In this document: piece by piece, positions 24,441-36,111 of the stretch
Layout: every line of letters starts with the position of its first letter
Numbering within the stretch: the stretch's first letter is position 1
Source: Hsuehochloa calcarea
Lineage: Eukaryota > Streptophyta > Magnoliopsida > Poales > Poaceae
NCBI GenBank assembly: GCA_036346395.1
Contig: CM070609.1
Location: 47,936,777 to 48,000,776, forward strand
DNA length: 64,000 bases
Direction of reading: 5' to 3'
The notes under the pieces: model-generated
The model's database searches: none
What the model was told of the DNA's origin: nothing
Seen by the model: only the letters and a program-made list of their open reading frames with translations
Position numbers and translations under genes: made by a program

Positions 24441-24477
24441 AGCGACCGGTTAAGATCTATAAGGAAGAGCTAACTAA

Positions 24478-24489
24478 GCTCGATACCAA
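24478..24489 (-). other. Primer-binding site of S1 (initiator Met tRNA)
   Basis: Minus-strand TTGGTATCGAGC two bases inside the LTR end, one base different from the usual TGGTATCAGAGC. The duplicate is at 15130-15140. Confidence 0.85.
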
Positions 24490-24490
24490 T

Positions 24491-26125
24491 TGAAGGACCG
24501 AAATGGCAGCGAGAGGGTGAATGGTGCCTTAAAAGTAAGAACTCCCTTCTTGTATTTAAATCAAACCTACAAAGCCCTCTGGATATCTCAAGAAGAGTGA
24601 AGCAAAATCGAGAAGCGAAAACAAACTTGATTATTACATCGAAATCGGAAGCTCGATTCTACCGTGGTAGTTCCGCCTTTGCGGTAGTTCAGGTTCGATC
24701 GCGGAAGTTCCGCTGTGATAGTTCAGCCGTGGACAATCGGAAGTTCCGATTGTCTGACCGAAGAAACGATCGCTCGGGTTTTCCCAAAAATCAAAATACT
24801 AAATCTTGAATGCTCTTCTCGGTCAAGTTTCACAGGACATCATCCTAAACAACATCTTGACCTCATGGAGAAGAATCGCAAACAAAGATTCATTAATCAA
24901 AGCAAAAACGGATTTCTTGAAGAAGGGGCAAGAAAGACCACAAACCACAATAGACAAGATTCTCAGATTCTTAGCTCATGAAACTTTGAGGATATATTAG
25001 CAATATCAAAACGACTCTGGATATCAAGTTTCATGCTATTTCATAAGACGAATCAAAAGATACACCAAAACCCTAGATATTCAACATGAACAGAAAGGGA
25101 ATAAAAAGAGGCATAAACAAGTAATCAAAACCTCAGAGTTTCATTGATAGAAGTCAAGAGATTACAGAGGAAACACGGAGGAATGATTACAAAGGTTTTG
25201 ATTCATCCTCTCCAACTCAACAAACTCTCAAAAAGCAAAACAAACACTTTTGCTAAAGCTAACCTAATTTTCTCTCTCAAAGTCTAACCCTAACACGGGG
25301 TTCACCTCTATTTATAGCCCTTGGCTAATGGGCCTCCAACCCATTAAGCCCGCTACACCGAACGGAACCGCCTCCACTTGTGCGCTTGCGAAAAGATCGT
25401 TTCGCCCCTTGCGCACCTTGCGAGGCCTCCTCCGTCGCCTTGCTGTCCTCGACTGCCAACCAACCACCTCAAGATTCACGCCGTCTTGACACATCCCGAC
25501 CGTTCGACCTCAGCGCGCTGCGCCTAGTCCGATCACCTCGTGTCTGCCACGACTTTGTCTTGATATCCTGCGATCAACACGAGACAAAAACACATCACAT
25601 AGCATTGCACAATATCATAGCATCAACAATTGTACAAGACTCAAACTCATACAAAGTCAAAATCACAAATTATACTTCTACGCGCGATTACGGACACAAT
25701 CGGAAGTTCCGCACTTTACCTTGCGGAAGTTCGATTTCGAAACGTCGCGCTGTCGGGATTATCGGAAGTTCCGCGCTTACCATTGCGGAACTTCTGATTA
25801 TCGGAACGTCCGCACTCCCAGATTTTCAATTCCGATTATCGTCTCAGAGGAACACTCACGTCAGTATTATCGGACAAACCGCGACCCCAGGTGCGTAAGT
25901 TCCGATTACTTCAACCGAACTCAATTCCCAGATTAATCGGAAGTTCCTATTTCCAAAGCCGGTAGTTCCGATTATCGGAACTTCCGCTCCATACACAGCG
26001 GTAGTTCCGATTGCCCTGTTTCAGCACAGAAACAGTACAAAACCGAGAGACACAACTCTCAACCTATTCAACAAGTTGTCAAATACTCATCACTCACAAA
26101 GGAGGACCTCTCACATGGTCTCTCA
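24491..26125 (-). mobile_element. 5' LTR of S1
   Basis: 1635 bp, S-family termini. The high end (ggtctctca at 26117-26125) borders element C sequence, so it is a true insertion edge. TATAAATA (minus) at 25309-25316. Confidence 0.9.
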
Positions 26126-27367
26126 GTGTGTATTACCGGGGCCGTGGGCCATGCACGATGTCAGTTTATACACTTCACACCCGAGGGGTGAGTTAGTGTG
26201 CGCCGGGGCTCGGGGCCCCATGTGGCGTCTTTGCTACTGCTCATGGTTGTATATTTCTGTCAAAATGTGCTTTACATGGCGAGAGGGTTGTGCTGCGTAC
26301 ACTCGGGGAGAGGAGCTATCCGGGCGAAGCCGGTGTTTTCTAGGGGTAATACTTCCGGAGGCTCTTGGTGTTCCATGTGTGATCCAGCTGTTGTCCTTCT
26401 GGCATCGCTATGTAGTAGGACCCTGCCCTTGTGCTTCGTGTGATGATGTAGGGTCCTTCCCATTTTGATTCGAACTTCCTCAGTGTTGCTGCGTTTGGTA
26501 CCCTTTTGAGTACCATGTCGCCTGGTGCTAGTGTGCGGATCCTGACCCACCGGTTGTATGCCGTAACGACCCTTTCGACATACTTGGCCATTGTGGAGAT
26601 TGCTTCTACCCGGTGCTCTTCTAGGAGATCTATTGAGGCCCCGCGATCCTCTGTGCTTCTTCCTGCGGTTGTCCGGAGAGATCTTCCTGTGATCTCGGCT
26701 GGTGTTACTGCTTCGTCCCTGAAGAGAAGCTTAAAGGGGGAGAAGCCTGTGGCTCTTGTCGGGGACGTGCGGATCGCCCATAAGGCCTTCTGGAGTTCTT
26801 CTGGCCACAACCCCTTCGGGAGCCCCATGAGACGCTTGGAGAGTCCAGCCAGCAAATTGCCATTGGCACGTTCTACGGCCCCATTTGATTCGGGGTGGCC
26901 GACGGATGCGAAGCATATATTGGTGCCGATGCTCGGGCAAAAAACTCTGAAGGCCGCGGAATCAAACTGTGTGCCGTTGTCGGTGACTATGTCCCGGGGC
27001 ACCCCATATCGACATATGATGTTCTTCCAAACAAACCGTTGCGCCGTCGAGGCTGTGATTTTGGCCACTAGTTCGGCCTCGACCCATCTGGAGAAGTACT
27101 CGATGGCGACGAATGCGAAACGTAGGCTGCCCTTGGCGGTGGGATAGGGCCCGATGATGTCGAGGCCCCATCGTGCGAAGGGCCATATTGGAGCAATTGG
27201 CTGTAACCGTGCAGGTGGGGCCTTAGACTGATGGCTGGCCCATTGGCACCCCTGGCAGTGCTACACCAGGTTCTGTGTATCCCTAAGCGCCGTAGGTCAG
27301 TAAAAACCTTGACGAAAAGTTTTTCCCACGAGGCTCCGTGGTGCTTGGTGCGCTCCGTAGAGTCCTT
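26126..27367 (-). pseudogene. Integrase of Tat-type element C
   Basis: The 243-residue open frame 27068-26340 is the best preserved coding stretch in the window. It carries the second and third catalytic positions of the DDE core (TDNGTQFDS; HPESNGAVERAN) and a C-terminal part (LAPGDMVLKRV, KWEGPYII). Another frame at about 27260-27070 supplies a CxxC zinc-finger piece (CQGCQWAS) and the first catalytic Asp (GLDIIGPY). The enzyme would join element cDNA to the chromosome. The upstream edge is cut by the copia fragment at 27368; downstream of 26340 the frame ends before S1. Confidence 0.9.
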
Positions 27368-28395
27368 CGTGTCAAACCGAAGATAACTCAGCCGACCCAA
27401 AGACAAAACTCAAGCTCAGCAGTATATGCCAAAAATGTATACGTGTGAACACACACGTACATGCTACTGGAAGCCAATCCTTGCAGAAGCACATGCTACG
27501 CTCGGCTGATGCACACGCTGGAACGGAGATGAAGACACAAGCACATGCATGTAGAAAAACACACGTAACGCAAGAACACTATGGAAACTCCATGTACACA
27601 GGAAGCAAAAGAAAGATCTTGGTGCTGCACTGCAGCTTTTCTTTTGTCTATTGCTTGCTCTCAATCTTCTTCTTTTTTTCGTCTTCAACTTGGCTCACAC
27701 TTACTTGTCCGGAGACAGTGGCACAACTTGAACACGTCTTGGACTCTTACTCATTGAGGCAGTCGGTCTCAACTACGACTTGCACCCCAACTCATACTCA
27801 ACTCAGGACAGTCGGTCTCAACTACGACTTGCCCAACTCACACTCGCACTTCAAGTTGGTCACAACTTCAACTTGAGTAACACACGGACTCGACTGATCA
27901 GGACGTCGAACATATCTTTTCAACATCCCAGACTCGACACGGGATTACAATTGACAGAAGTCGGCCATGAGTAGCGCTGGCTCATCATCCCTAAGAGCTT
28001 CAGCAAGAAGCGCTTTCTCCTACTTCGGATTGCAACATTCTGAAGCAAAGTGTCCAAAATCCTGACAATTATAACATCTCACCTTTGTCTTGTCAAATTT
28101 CCAATTCTTGCGGCCTCGGCTACCACCGCCATTAGAATCGCCGGAAAAACCCTCGCCTTTGCCTTTCGATGATCGGGCCTCCCACTCGGCGCGAGTTAAC
28201 AGCATGTGCTCATCTTCGCCACTACCAGATCCTCGTATCCGTTCCTCGTGCGTCTTCAAGCGGCCGATCACCTCCTCAACCGTCATCACCTTGAGGTCAC
28301 TAAACTGCTCAATGGCAGAGACAATTTGCAAAAACATTTCAGAAACTGCCCGAAGGAACTTTCTCACAATATAGCTTTCTTCCATCTTGTCCCCC
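27368..28395 (-). mobile_element. Copia gag/LTR fragment inside element C
   Basis: Inserted between the RNase H and integrase coding of C, whose linker is interrupted exactly there. On the minus strand it starts within a copia gag (about 28395-28020: VRKFLRAVSE, IVSAIEQFSDL, EEVIGRLKTHEERIRG) and ends in an intact CCHC zinc knuckle (CYNCQDFGHFASEC). After a stop the frame resumes (EKALLAEALRDDEPALL) to about 27970. The rest (27368-27960) has no pol and ends TGTCAAACC at the low side, resembling an LTR terminus. It is gag joined to LTR-like DNA: a deletion derivative or non-autonomous copy, truncated at its gag end. Confidence 0.65.
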
Positions 28396-29330
28396 AAAAC
28401 TACTCTTAGGAAGGATTGCCCCTCGGCCTGGGAGATGCACCACAGCAATGGGGCGCAGACACCTCCCTTGTATAGGGGCGTCGTTGTCGATGAATTCGCG
28501 GGTTCGGTGCTTTAGGCGGGTTGCCTCGTTTGCCGTCGGGCTCTTCTCCTTCAAGGTATCTTCGTATAGGTCACTTGATCCGTTGCTCGAGCTGCGAGGC
28601 CGGCCTCGACTCTCGAGTGGTGGCGTCCCGGTGCCACATCCAGCGCCGGGCTCGGGCCCTTGTGCTTAAAGCGGTTGATGGTTCTGTAACCTAAGTATAA
28701 TACATCCGATGGGGTTTCGTTGGTGCTCGCTATCTTGGCGATCATCGACGCGTCATTGGAGTTGCGCAGGATGCTCACAGGCGGTGATGTCGTGGAAGTT
28801 GTTCCCTCGCCCGAGACCGCGCGGGTATCTGGACATCTCGGGTCCTTGCTATGAATGATTTGTCGAAGTGCCACACTGCACGGCGGGAATCGCTTTTGAT
28901 TATTATGCGCTTTGCGCCCAATATTTTAGCCTTCCGCAAGCCGAGTAGTATGGCCTCGTATTCGGAGACGTTGTTTGTTGTTGGGAAGTCCAGGCGCACA
29001 GCGTATGAGATAGTGCGACCGTCCAGCGCGGTCAAGATGGCGGCGGCGCCGACCCCCGCAGCGCACCACGAACCATCCGTGGTAATCACCCAAGGTGCCT
29101 CAACTTGGTCGGCGGCAGTGCGCTTGTTGCGAGGGTCCACTCGGCGAAGTGCGCAAGCGCTGCGATTTTATTCTTTATGCGTGCGGTGAAGGTATCGTCG
29201 AACGGGGCTAACTCGGCTGCCCACTTACCTATGCGACCGGATGCGTCCTTGTTCCTTAACATCAAGGCCAACGGGTAGGATGTGGGAATTAAAATGGCGT
29301 GGGCCAAAAAATATCTTGGAGCTTGCGGGA
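28396..29330 (-). pseudogene. RNase H region of element C
   Basis: Frame 29140-28775 carries the Tat-type RNase H: WVITTDGSWCAAGVGAA, then SYAVRLDFPTTNNVSEYEA with the conserved Glu, then AKRIIIKSDS. A preceding frame (29307-29086: ILIPTSYPLALMLRN, RIGKWAAELAPFD) is the RT-RNase H connection. The end near 28430-28396 is the linker toward integrase. It degrades RNA in the RNA-DNA hybrid during copying. Confidence 0.85.
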
Positions 29331-30401
29331 GGCCATGAGAAGCGTAGGCTAGCTTTTCGATTCGTATCTGGGTTTGGCGCCTGCAAAGGCCTCGGATACA
29401 TAGTACAACTTTGGTATTGAGTTCCTTTCATCTTGAACAAGGGCTGCTTGTGGCAGTGAGGCCGCGAGTAAAAGCAAAGGGTTGCCCCTCTGTAGGGCTC
29501 GCTAGGCTAGGGAGTTTAGCGAGGTATTCTTTGGTGTTGGAATGCTTCTTGGCAATCTTGGGTCGGTGAAGGGCTCCGCTCCACGGAGTGTCTTGAAGAA
29601 TGGCAATGCCCCTCCATGGCGGGACAGGAACTTTCTTGAGTGCCGCAAAGCGGCAGTGAGTTCTGTACCTCGCAGTGAGTGTGCTTGAAGTGCCATCTCT
29701 GGATAGCTTTGATCTTCTCGGGTTTGTCTCTATGCCCCTTTGCGAGACCGAGGAAGCCAAGTAGTTTTCGGCTCGGATCTGCGGCGCACTTTTCGGATTG
29801 AGCATTATGCCCTTCATCACGAGGTTGGTGAATGTTTCTTGGAGAGTCGGACCGTGGGAATTATGAAGCTTGCTCTTAACTACCACATCGTCAACATAGG
29901 CTTCAACATTCCGGTAGGTGGTGGCGAACTTTGTTGACAAGTCGGCTAAGCGTGGCTCCCGTTCTTGAGCCGAAGGGCATGCGAGTGTAGCGATATGTGT
30001 AGATGGGTGTGATGAAGGCTGTCTTGAGTTCATCGTCCTTTGCCATGAATACTTGGTGGTACCCGGAATAGGCGTCGAGGAAGCTCATTAATTCGCAGCC
30101 CGAGGTGGCGTCCACCAGTTGATCGATGTGGGGTAGGGGGAAATCATCTTTGGGTGTGGCCTTGTTGAGTCGGTGAAGTCGGCGACACATCGCCTTGATC
30201 CCCTTCCCCTTCATACGAGGCCGGGTTGGCTAACCAATCCGAGTGTTTGATCTCCCAGATTACCCCGATCTTCAAGAGCCTGGCGACCTCCTTTTTTGCG
30301 GCCTCAGGCGCTCTACTGACATGCGATGCAACTTCTATTTCTTGGGTACAACGTTGCTTCATAATGTCAATCGGTGCTCAACAACTTCTCGTGGGACCCC
30401 A
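29330..30401 (-). pseudogene. Reverse transcriptase of element C
   Basis: Minus-strand blocks: KDDFPLPHIDQLVDATSG and FLDAYSGYHQV (30214-29903), TRMPFG near 29950, and the catalytic YVDD at 29887-29898 inside EAYVDDVVVK (30033-29428). The start of the domain is across element B, at 37886 onward, and the frame reads through if B is ignored. Several frameshifts. Confidence 0.88.
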
Positions 30402-30967
30402 TGTAGATTTCATGGGGATATGTTCCAGATCTTAGGATGATGTGACAATTGGCAATGGCGTTTACGGTTTGTCGTTTCCGCGTTTTCGACAAAGTGTCGA
30501 GCTTCTTTGGGCGGGCGGTCAGGCCGGTCCTTGCAGCGGTCAAGCCGGTCCCAAATCGGTCGGACCGGCCATATGGGGCGATCGGACCGTGATGACAAAG
30601 TGGTCAAAATGAAATTTGGGCCAAAAATAGGTGTTGTAGGCAAGTGAGGATCCCAATGCACTTGGTCTCATAATTTTGGAGACTCGATAAGAAGTTCTAT
30701 TCGTTTGTATTTTCGAAGGTTTGAATTTGGGGCTTGAATTTGGCTAAGTCCCAAAGGCGGTCCGATCGGCTCACGAGGAGCGGTCCGGAAGCCAAGAGGC
30801 GGTCGGCCAAGCTCACTGGAGCGGTCGACCAGGTTTCTACTTGAGCGTCGGCCAACCGTGGCGATGTTGTTTTGTTAGGTCAAAGTCATTGGTTTCATGG
30901 CATATGATTTGCATGATGCATGTTTTGACTAACATGGGTCAAGTTGTGAAGAACTTGTTCCCGAATC
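30402..30967 (+). mobile_element. Sirevirus B, first 566 bp of 5' LTR
   Basis: Matches 36112-36680 (start TGT(A/G)GATTTCATGGGG, end gaacttgttcccgaatc). Preceded by cccca at 30397-30401 where the far side of B has ccccc, a likely 5-bp target duplication. The rest of this LTR is missing, replaced by S2. Confidence 0.85.
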
Positions 30968-33900
30968 TTCGTCAAGAGATTCACTAGCAAGCATTTCAAA
31001 TTCTTTGTATTCTCGCTTGAGCCGGTCTTGTCGAGGCGAGTCTTAATCGGGTGGTGCCCTCATGGTATGCATCGGTCACCGGATGTATATGAGATCAAAT
31101 GAGAAATGCGATCAAACTCACTTGGCTCAAACCACGAATGATAATGTTCCTTGCCTTAGCATTGCCTCAACATCGGGCATGTTCCCGCATTGATGTTTTC
31201 ATCGGCAACGACAAATCTAACCTTCTTTCTCCGGATAGCATACCCACTGAGCACGGATGTAAGTTTCCATTGGCTCTTCGGAAGGGGTAATCAGGCATCA
31301 AAATTTGGAGGCTTTGGAATACTTGTCTAGGTGCCATTGCTCAGCCCAGTAGGTTAAGATCTATAAGGAAGAGCTAGCAGGCTCGTACCAATTGAAGGAC
31401 GAAATGGCGCGAGGGGGTGAATGGTGTCTTAAAAGTAAGAACTCCCTTTCGTATTTAAATCAAACCTACAAAGCCCTACGGATATCTCGAAGAGTGAAGC
31501 AAAATCGAAGCGAACAAACTTGATTGCGCCGAAATCGGGCTCAGATTCTACGGTGGTGATTCGCGCTGCGGTAGTTCGGGTTGATCGCGGAGAGTTCGCT
31601 GCGATGGTCCGCCGTAGACAATCGGAAGTTCGATTGTCTGGCCGAAGCGAGTCTTCGGGTTTTCCCAAAAATCCAAAATACTAAATCTTGAATGCTCTTC
31701 TCGAGTCAAGTTTCACGAGGACATCATCTAAACAACATCTTGACCTCATGGAAGAATCGCAAACAAAGATTCATTAATCAAAGCAAAGCGGTTTCTTGAA
31801 GAAGGGGCAAGAAAGACCAAAAACACAATAGACAAGATTCTGATTCTTAGCTCATGAAACTTTGAGGATATATTAGCAATATCAAAAGACTACGGATATC
31901 AAGTTTCATGCTATTTCATAAGGCGAATCAAAAGATACACCAAAACCCTAGATATTCAACATGAGCGAGAAGGGAAAAAGAGGCATAAACAAGTAATCAA
32001 AACCTCGAGTTTCATTGATAGAAGTCAAGAGATTACTGGAGGAAACACGAGGAATGATTACAAAGGTTTTGATTCATCCTCTCCAACTCAACAAACTCTC
32101 AAAAAGCAAAACAAACACTTTTGCTAAAGCTAACCCTAATTTTCTCTCTCAAAGTCTAACCCTAACACGAGGGTTCTTCTATTTATAGCCCTTGGCTAAT
32201 GGGCCTCCAACCCATTAAGCCGCTACACCCGACAGGCGCCTCCACTTGTGCTTCTGCGAAAAGATCGTTTCGCCCGCGCCTATACGGAAGCCTCCGTCGC
32301 CTTGCTGTCCTTGACTGCAACCACCTCAAGATTCACGCCGTCTTGACACATCCAGGCGTTCGACCTCAGCGCTGCGCCTGGTCAGATCACCTCGTGTCGC
32401 CACGACTTCGTCTTGATATCCTGCGATCAACCGCGACAAAAATACATCACATAGCATTGCACAATATCATAGCATCAACAATTGTACAAGACTCAAACTC
32501 ATACAAAGTCAAAATCACAAATTATACTTCTACGCGATTACGGACTGTCGGAAGTTCGTACTTTACCTTGCGGAAGTTAGATTTAAAACGTCCGCGCTGT
32601 CGAGATTATCGGAAGTTCGCTTACCATTGCGAACTTACGATTATCGAAACGTCACGCTCCAGTTTTCAATTCGATTATCGTCTCGGAGGAACACTCCGTC
32701 GGTATTATCGGACAAACGCGACCCAGTGCGAAGTTGGATACTTCAGCGAGAACTCAATTCCAAGTCGGAAGTTCCTATTTCCAGCCGGTAGTTAGATTAT
32801 GGAACTTAGCTCCATACGGTGAGATTCGATTACTGTTCGGCACGAAGCGATACAAAAGAGACACAACTCTCAACCTATTCAACAAGTTGTCAAATACTCA
32901 TCACTCACAAGGAGGACCTCTCACATGGTCTCTCAATCTCCCCTTGATGAGTATATTGACAATCACCGAAAAAACATAAGATGAGTTTGAGTTTAAAGTC
33001 AACCAAGTCTAAACAAGTAGATGAAGCTCAAGACCATGTTGACACAAGAGAAGACTTGAGATGAGATGAAAGAGCAATTTTTGCAAAACTCAAGGCTTTT
33101 CTCGGACTTTTCTCCAAAATTCTCCCCTTTGGCAATAAAATCATCAAGATGTAGAAAAGGAGGAAAAGACTATATGATGTTCATTTTAAGCATTAGGAGC
33201 CATGTAGATTATCCAAAATGACTATTAGAGTATTACACTAAGCCATAACACATAAGAATGCTATCAAGATCATGACAATTGATGTATAGAATAGCTAAGA
33301 CATAAAATCCATAATTTGAGAATTGGTCTAATTCCTTAGCAAGTCAAGTAAACCAAGATAGTAGTTTAGCTAAAGGTATCCAAGGATGATACAAGCCATG
33401 TCAAATAATCTAAGTTGAACCAAGATGAACCATGTTGAATAGTTTAGAGTGCTACCAGTTGAAGAAGGACTCATTTTATCCAGAACTTAGTCTTTTTAAT
33501 GATAAGCAATTTTAGCACATTTTTCTTTTTCTGAAAACTCTTTATGGTTTTATCTCAGTAAAGTAAGCTCTGGACTAGGTGCCATCCACAACTGCCTCCT
33601 AAGCTTCAACCAATTTTTCAAATCTTAACCATGTGCTAGATCCCAAGCCTTATCGACCACTCCAAACAGAGACTTAAGGAGGTGATCTTAGGTCATCAAG
33701 GCTCCCACGAGTTCATGCCTAGTCAATGGCAAGCCGTCTCATGAGAAAGATTTGGTGAGATCGGTTTTAGCACAAAGAGATCATTTTTGCTTTTGAAGTT
33801 TTAGACCAGCGATTAAAGATAAGTCATGTTTCTTAACAAGCGACATAGCTTACTCAAAAGTTCAAAGAGATTCAAGACTCAACTCAGCCTACTTGACATG

Positions 33901-35472
33901 GCGAGAATCATAAAGGATAGCTTCAACGGACTAGTCTCAAGAGCTATTATGACAAGGTTTTAATTCAAGTTTAGCATTTTTTAATCACCTTAGCATGGCA
34001 AAGACTAAACTACACATAGAAAGTCATGATAGATCTAGCGGTTTAGCATAAATCATGGCAAGATGTAAAGCAGTGAAATCGGATCATAAGGGATAATAAA
34101 CAAGGCTCCATATGATTATATTACAATGCAGGATGAAATGCACGAAATCCCGCCGAGAATGAAATGCATCTTTTAATCGAGGTTGAGTTATGACAAATTT
34201 AAGACTTGGAATAACCAAGATGAACTCCCCTGAACCAAAAAGAACAAAAGAAGAACGATAAGAGAAAGCAGAAAAAGCAGTCCTTAGAGCATAGAAAGAT
34301 ATAGAAATACTATCGCTCGGACATGTTCTTATCTACCCCATATGATTCTAGGACTATCAATTTGATCAACTCACACACTAAGGAGCAAACAACATCCTGT
34401 CTGCCCAAGGGTGGCGGACCCTTGCTAGAACCTATAAGAAGTGAGTAAGCTCTACTTAGAGAAGAGACAACTAATAGGCGGCATACTAGAAGCACAAGAT
34501 AAGAATGCTTGATTAAAGCAACTTGGCAAGAGAACCATTCTAACCTATCTTTGGAAGGACTTAGACCAAAACATATAAATGAAAATGTAACGAAAGGAGA
34601 AATAGCATAAATAAAATATAATATAGTAGAGCATATAAGCTCCCCCTCTGCGATCGTGGGACAAACCACCCCAAGCTCTCCCATGGTAAGGCAGAGGCTG
34701 TCGAGAGGCTTGGTGAAGATGTCGTAGCGGTACTCCTCTCCTGGCTAGACACAATGTCACCCTTCTCTACATGGTCTCGAAGAAAGTGATATACGATATC
34801 AATATGCTTGGTCGAGAATGTTGCCTTGGGTTCTTGGCAATGCAAATTGCGAGGCGTGTTATCACAAAGAGTGGAACACGATCTATCACTAACCCAAAGT
34901 CTGCGAGTGAGACCATCAAAGCGCTTGCTCTGACAATTGGGCTGCGACAGCGTGCTCGGCCTGCGGTGGGTATGCAACAACTGGGCTTCCTTGACGATCG
35001 GGAGACAAGAAGTGCGATGAATGGCAAGTGCGGTGCTCTTCCTATCTATCCTCGACCCGGTGAAATGCATCGGAGAAGGCTCAGAGATAGACAATAAGAG
35101 GAAGAGTACGGATACCATAGTCAATGGTAGCTCGAAGTGCCGAAGATCCGCTTCCACTTTGTGATGAGATCCAGCGAGGAGAAGCACGACAGAGCACAGA
35201 CATATAAGAAGTGTATGTAGGTCCGAGTTGTGGTACAAGAAGAACCATCATGCTCTGAACTCCTTTTGGTCAACGGGTTGTAGTCTTCATACGGATCAGA
35301 AGCATTGTGGATGCCATCGGAGTTGAATCTTGACTTTCCATCATTCATGTCGAGCGCTTGAGGTCTCAGTGTACTTGCCTTGATGAAGAAAAGTACCTTC
35401 CAGAGTCATTTGATTTGGAAGCCAGGAAAAGCTCAACTCACCCATCATGCTCATCTCAAATTAGAGCTCATA
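30968..35472 (-). mobile_element. S2: S-family fragment spanning an internal-LTR-internal junction
   Basis: Minus-strand order: end of RT and RNase H (35472-34560), non-coding 3' region, polypurine tract (32950-32936), one LTR (32935-31393), primer-binding site (31381-31391), leader and part of gag (to 30968). Both outer ends are internal breakpoints, the left after gaatc and the right after ctcata, with no LTR and no duplication. Closely related to S1. Confidence 0.88.
31393..32935 (-). mobile_element. LTR within S2
   Basis: 1543 bp with S-family termini. It is the shortest and most altered of the S LTRs; most differences are small indels at CAG/CTG/CCG triplets. Confidence 0.88.
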
Positions 35473-36111
35473 GCCACTCCATTGCACTTCATGCATACTC
35501 TGTTTATGCTTCTTTTATTTCGCTTCTTTCTTTATCATCTATTGGTTATCTCTGGATGAGAGGAAGGCGTGATTCCTTGATGAATCCATTGTCAAGGGGA
35601 GAAGATGTGTTAATTAATGAGAAGATATTTCTTTGGGAGAAGATGTGTTATATTTCTTTGCTATTTTTATTTGAAGAAGATGTGTTAATGAGAAGATATT
35701 TCTTTGTTGGGAGAAGATTAAACAAAGGAGATGGCGAAAAGTTGAAAGTTTTTGAAAATCGAGGATCATAGTGAGGGGAGTTCTTGAGTTGCATTCTTAT
35801 TGTTTTATTGAATATTCGAACTTGAATTGCATTCTTTTATCCTCACAATGATCATAGGTCAATTGAACAATTGTTCTTTCATATGGACCTCATGTGAGAA
35901 TTTTGACCCTTTTACTCGAAATCAAAGTTTTATGCTTTCTTTTGCCTTGTCTCACATGCCTATACTATTACGATGCCGCTTGGTCATTTCATTGCTTTTT
36001 CTTGCTTATGGACCAAGTTGTGCCTTTGTGCGAAAAGCTGCGAGTAAACTCGTTTTCAAACCTCTTACTTACATTTTACGGATAATTGCCAATGTGTTCA
36101 TCAAGGGAGAT
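35473..36111 (+). mobile_element. 3' internal end of Sirevirus B
   Basis: Non-coding, AT-rich. Contains direct repeats of 'gagaagatgtgttaat' and 'gagaagatatttctttg' at 35595-35715, the first next to a caagggg purine run. Ends with the polypurine tract CATCAAGGGAGAT (36099-36111) directly before the 3' LTR. The gag-pol of B is gone. Confidence 0.7.

Larger units (their letters stand above)
11532..26125 (-). mobile_element. Sirevirus (Ty1/copia) locus S1: LTR-internal-LTR-partial internal
   Basis: Read on the minus strand: 5' LTR (26125-24491), primer-binding site, full internal region (24490-16771) with polypurine tract, a second LTR (16770-15142), again a primer-binding site (revcomp of 15131-15141), and a second, partial internal region that stops inside the integrase domain at about 11532. 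The two internal copies are nearly identical over gag to integrase. Only the 26125 end is a natural terminus; the left end is truncated, so no target duplication can be seen. It lies within element C, downstream of its integrase. Confidence 0.88.

Noticed and set aside
27445..27876. 143-codon plus-strand ORF
   Set aside because: It lies in the LTR-like half of the copia fragment, antisense to gag, and has no domain features.
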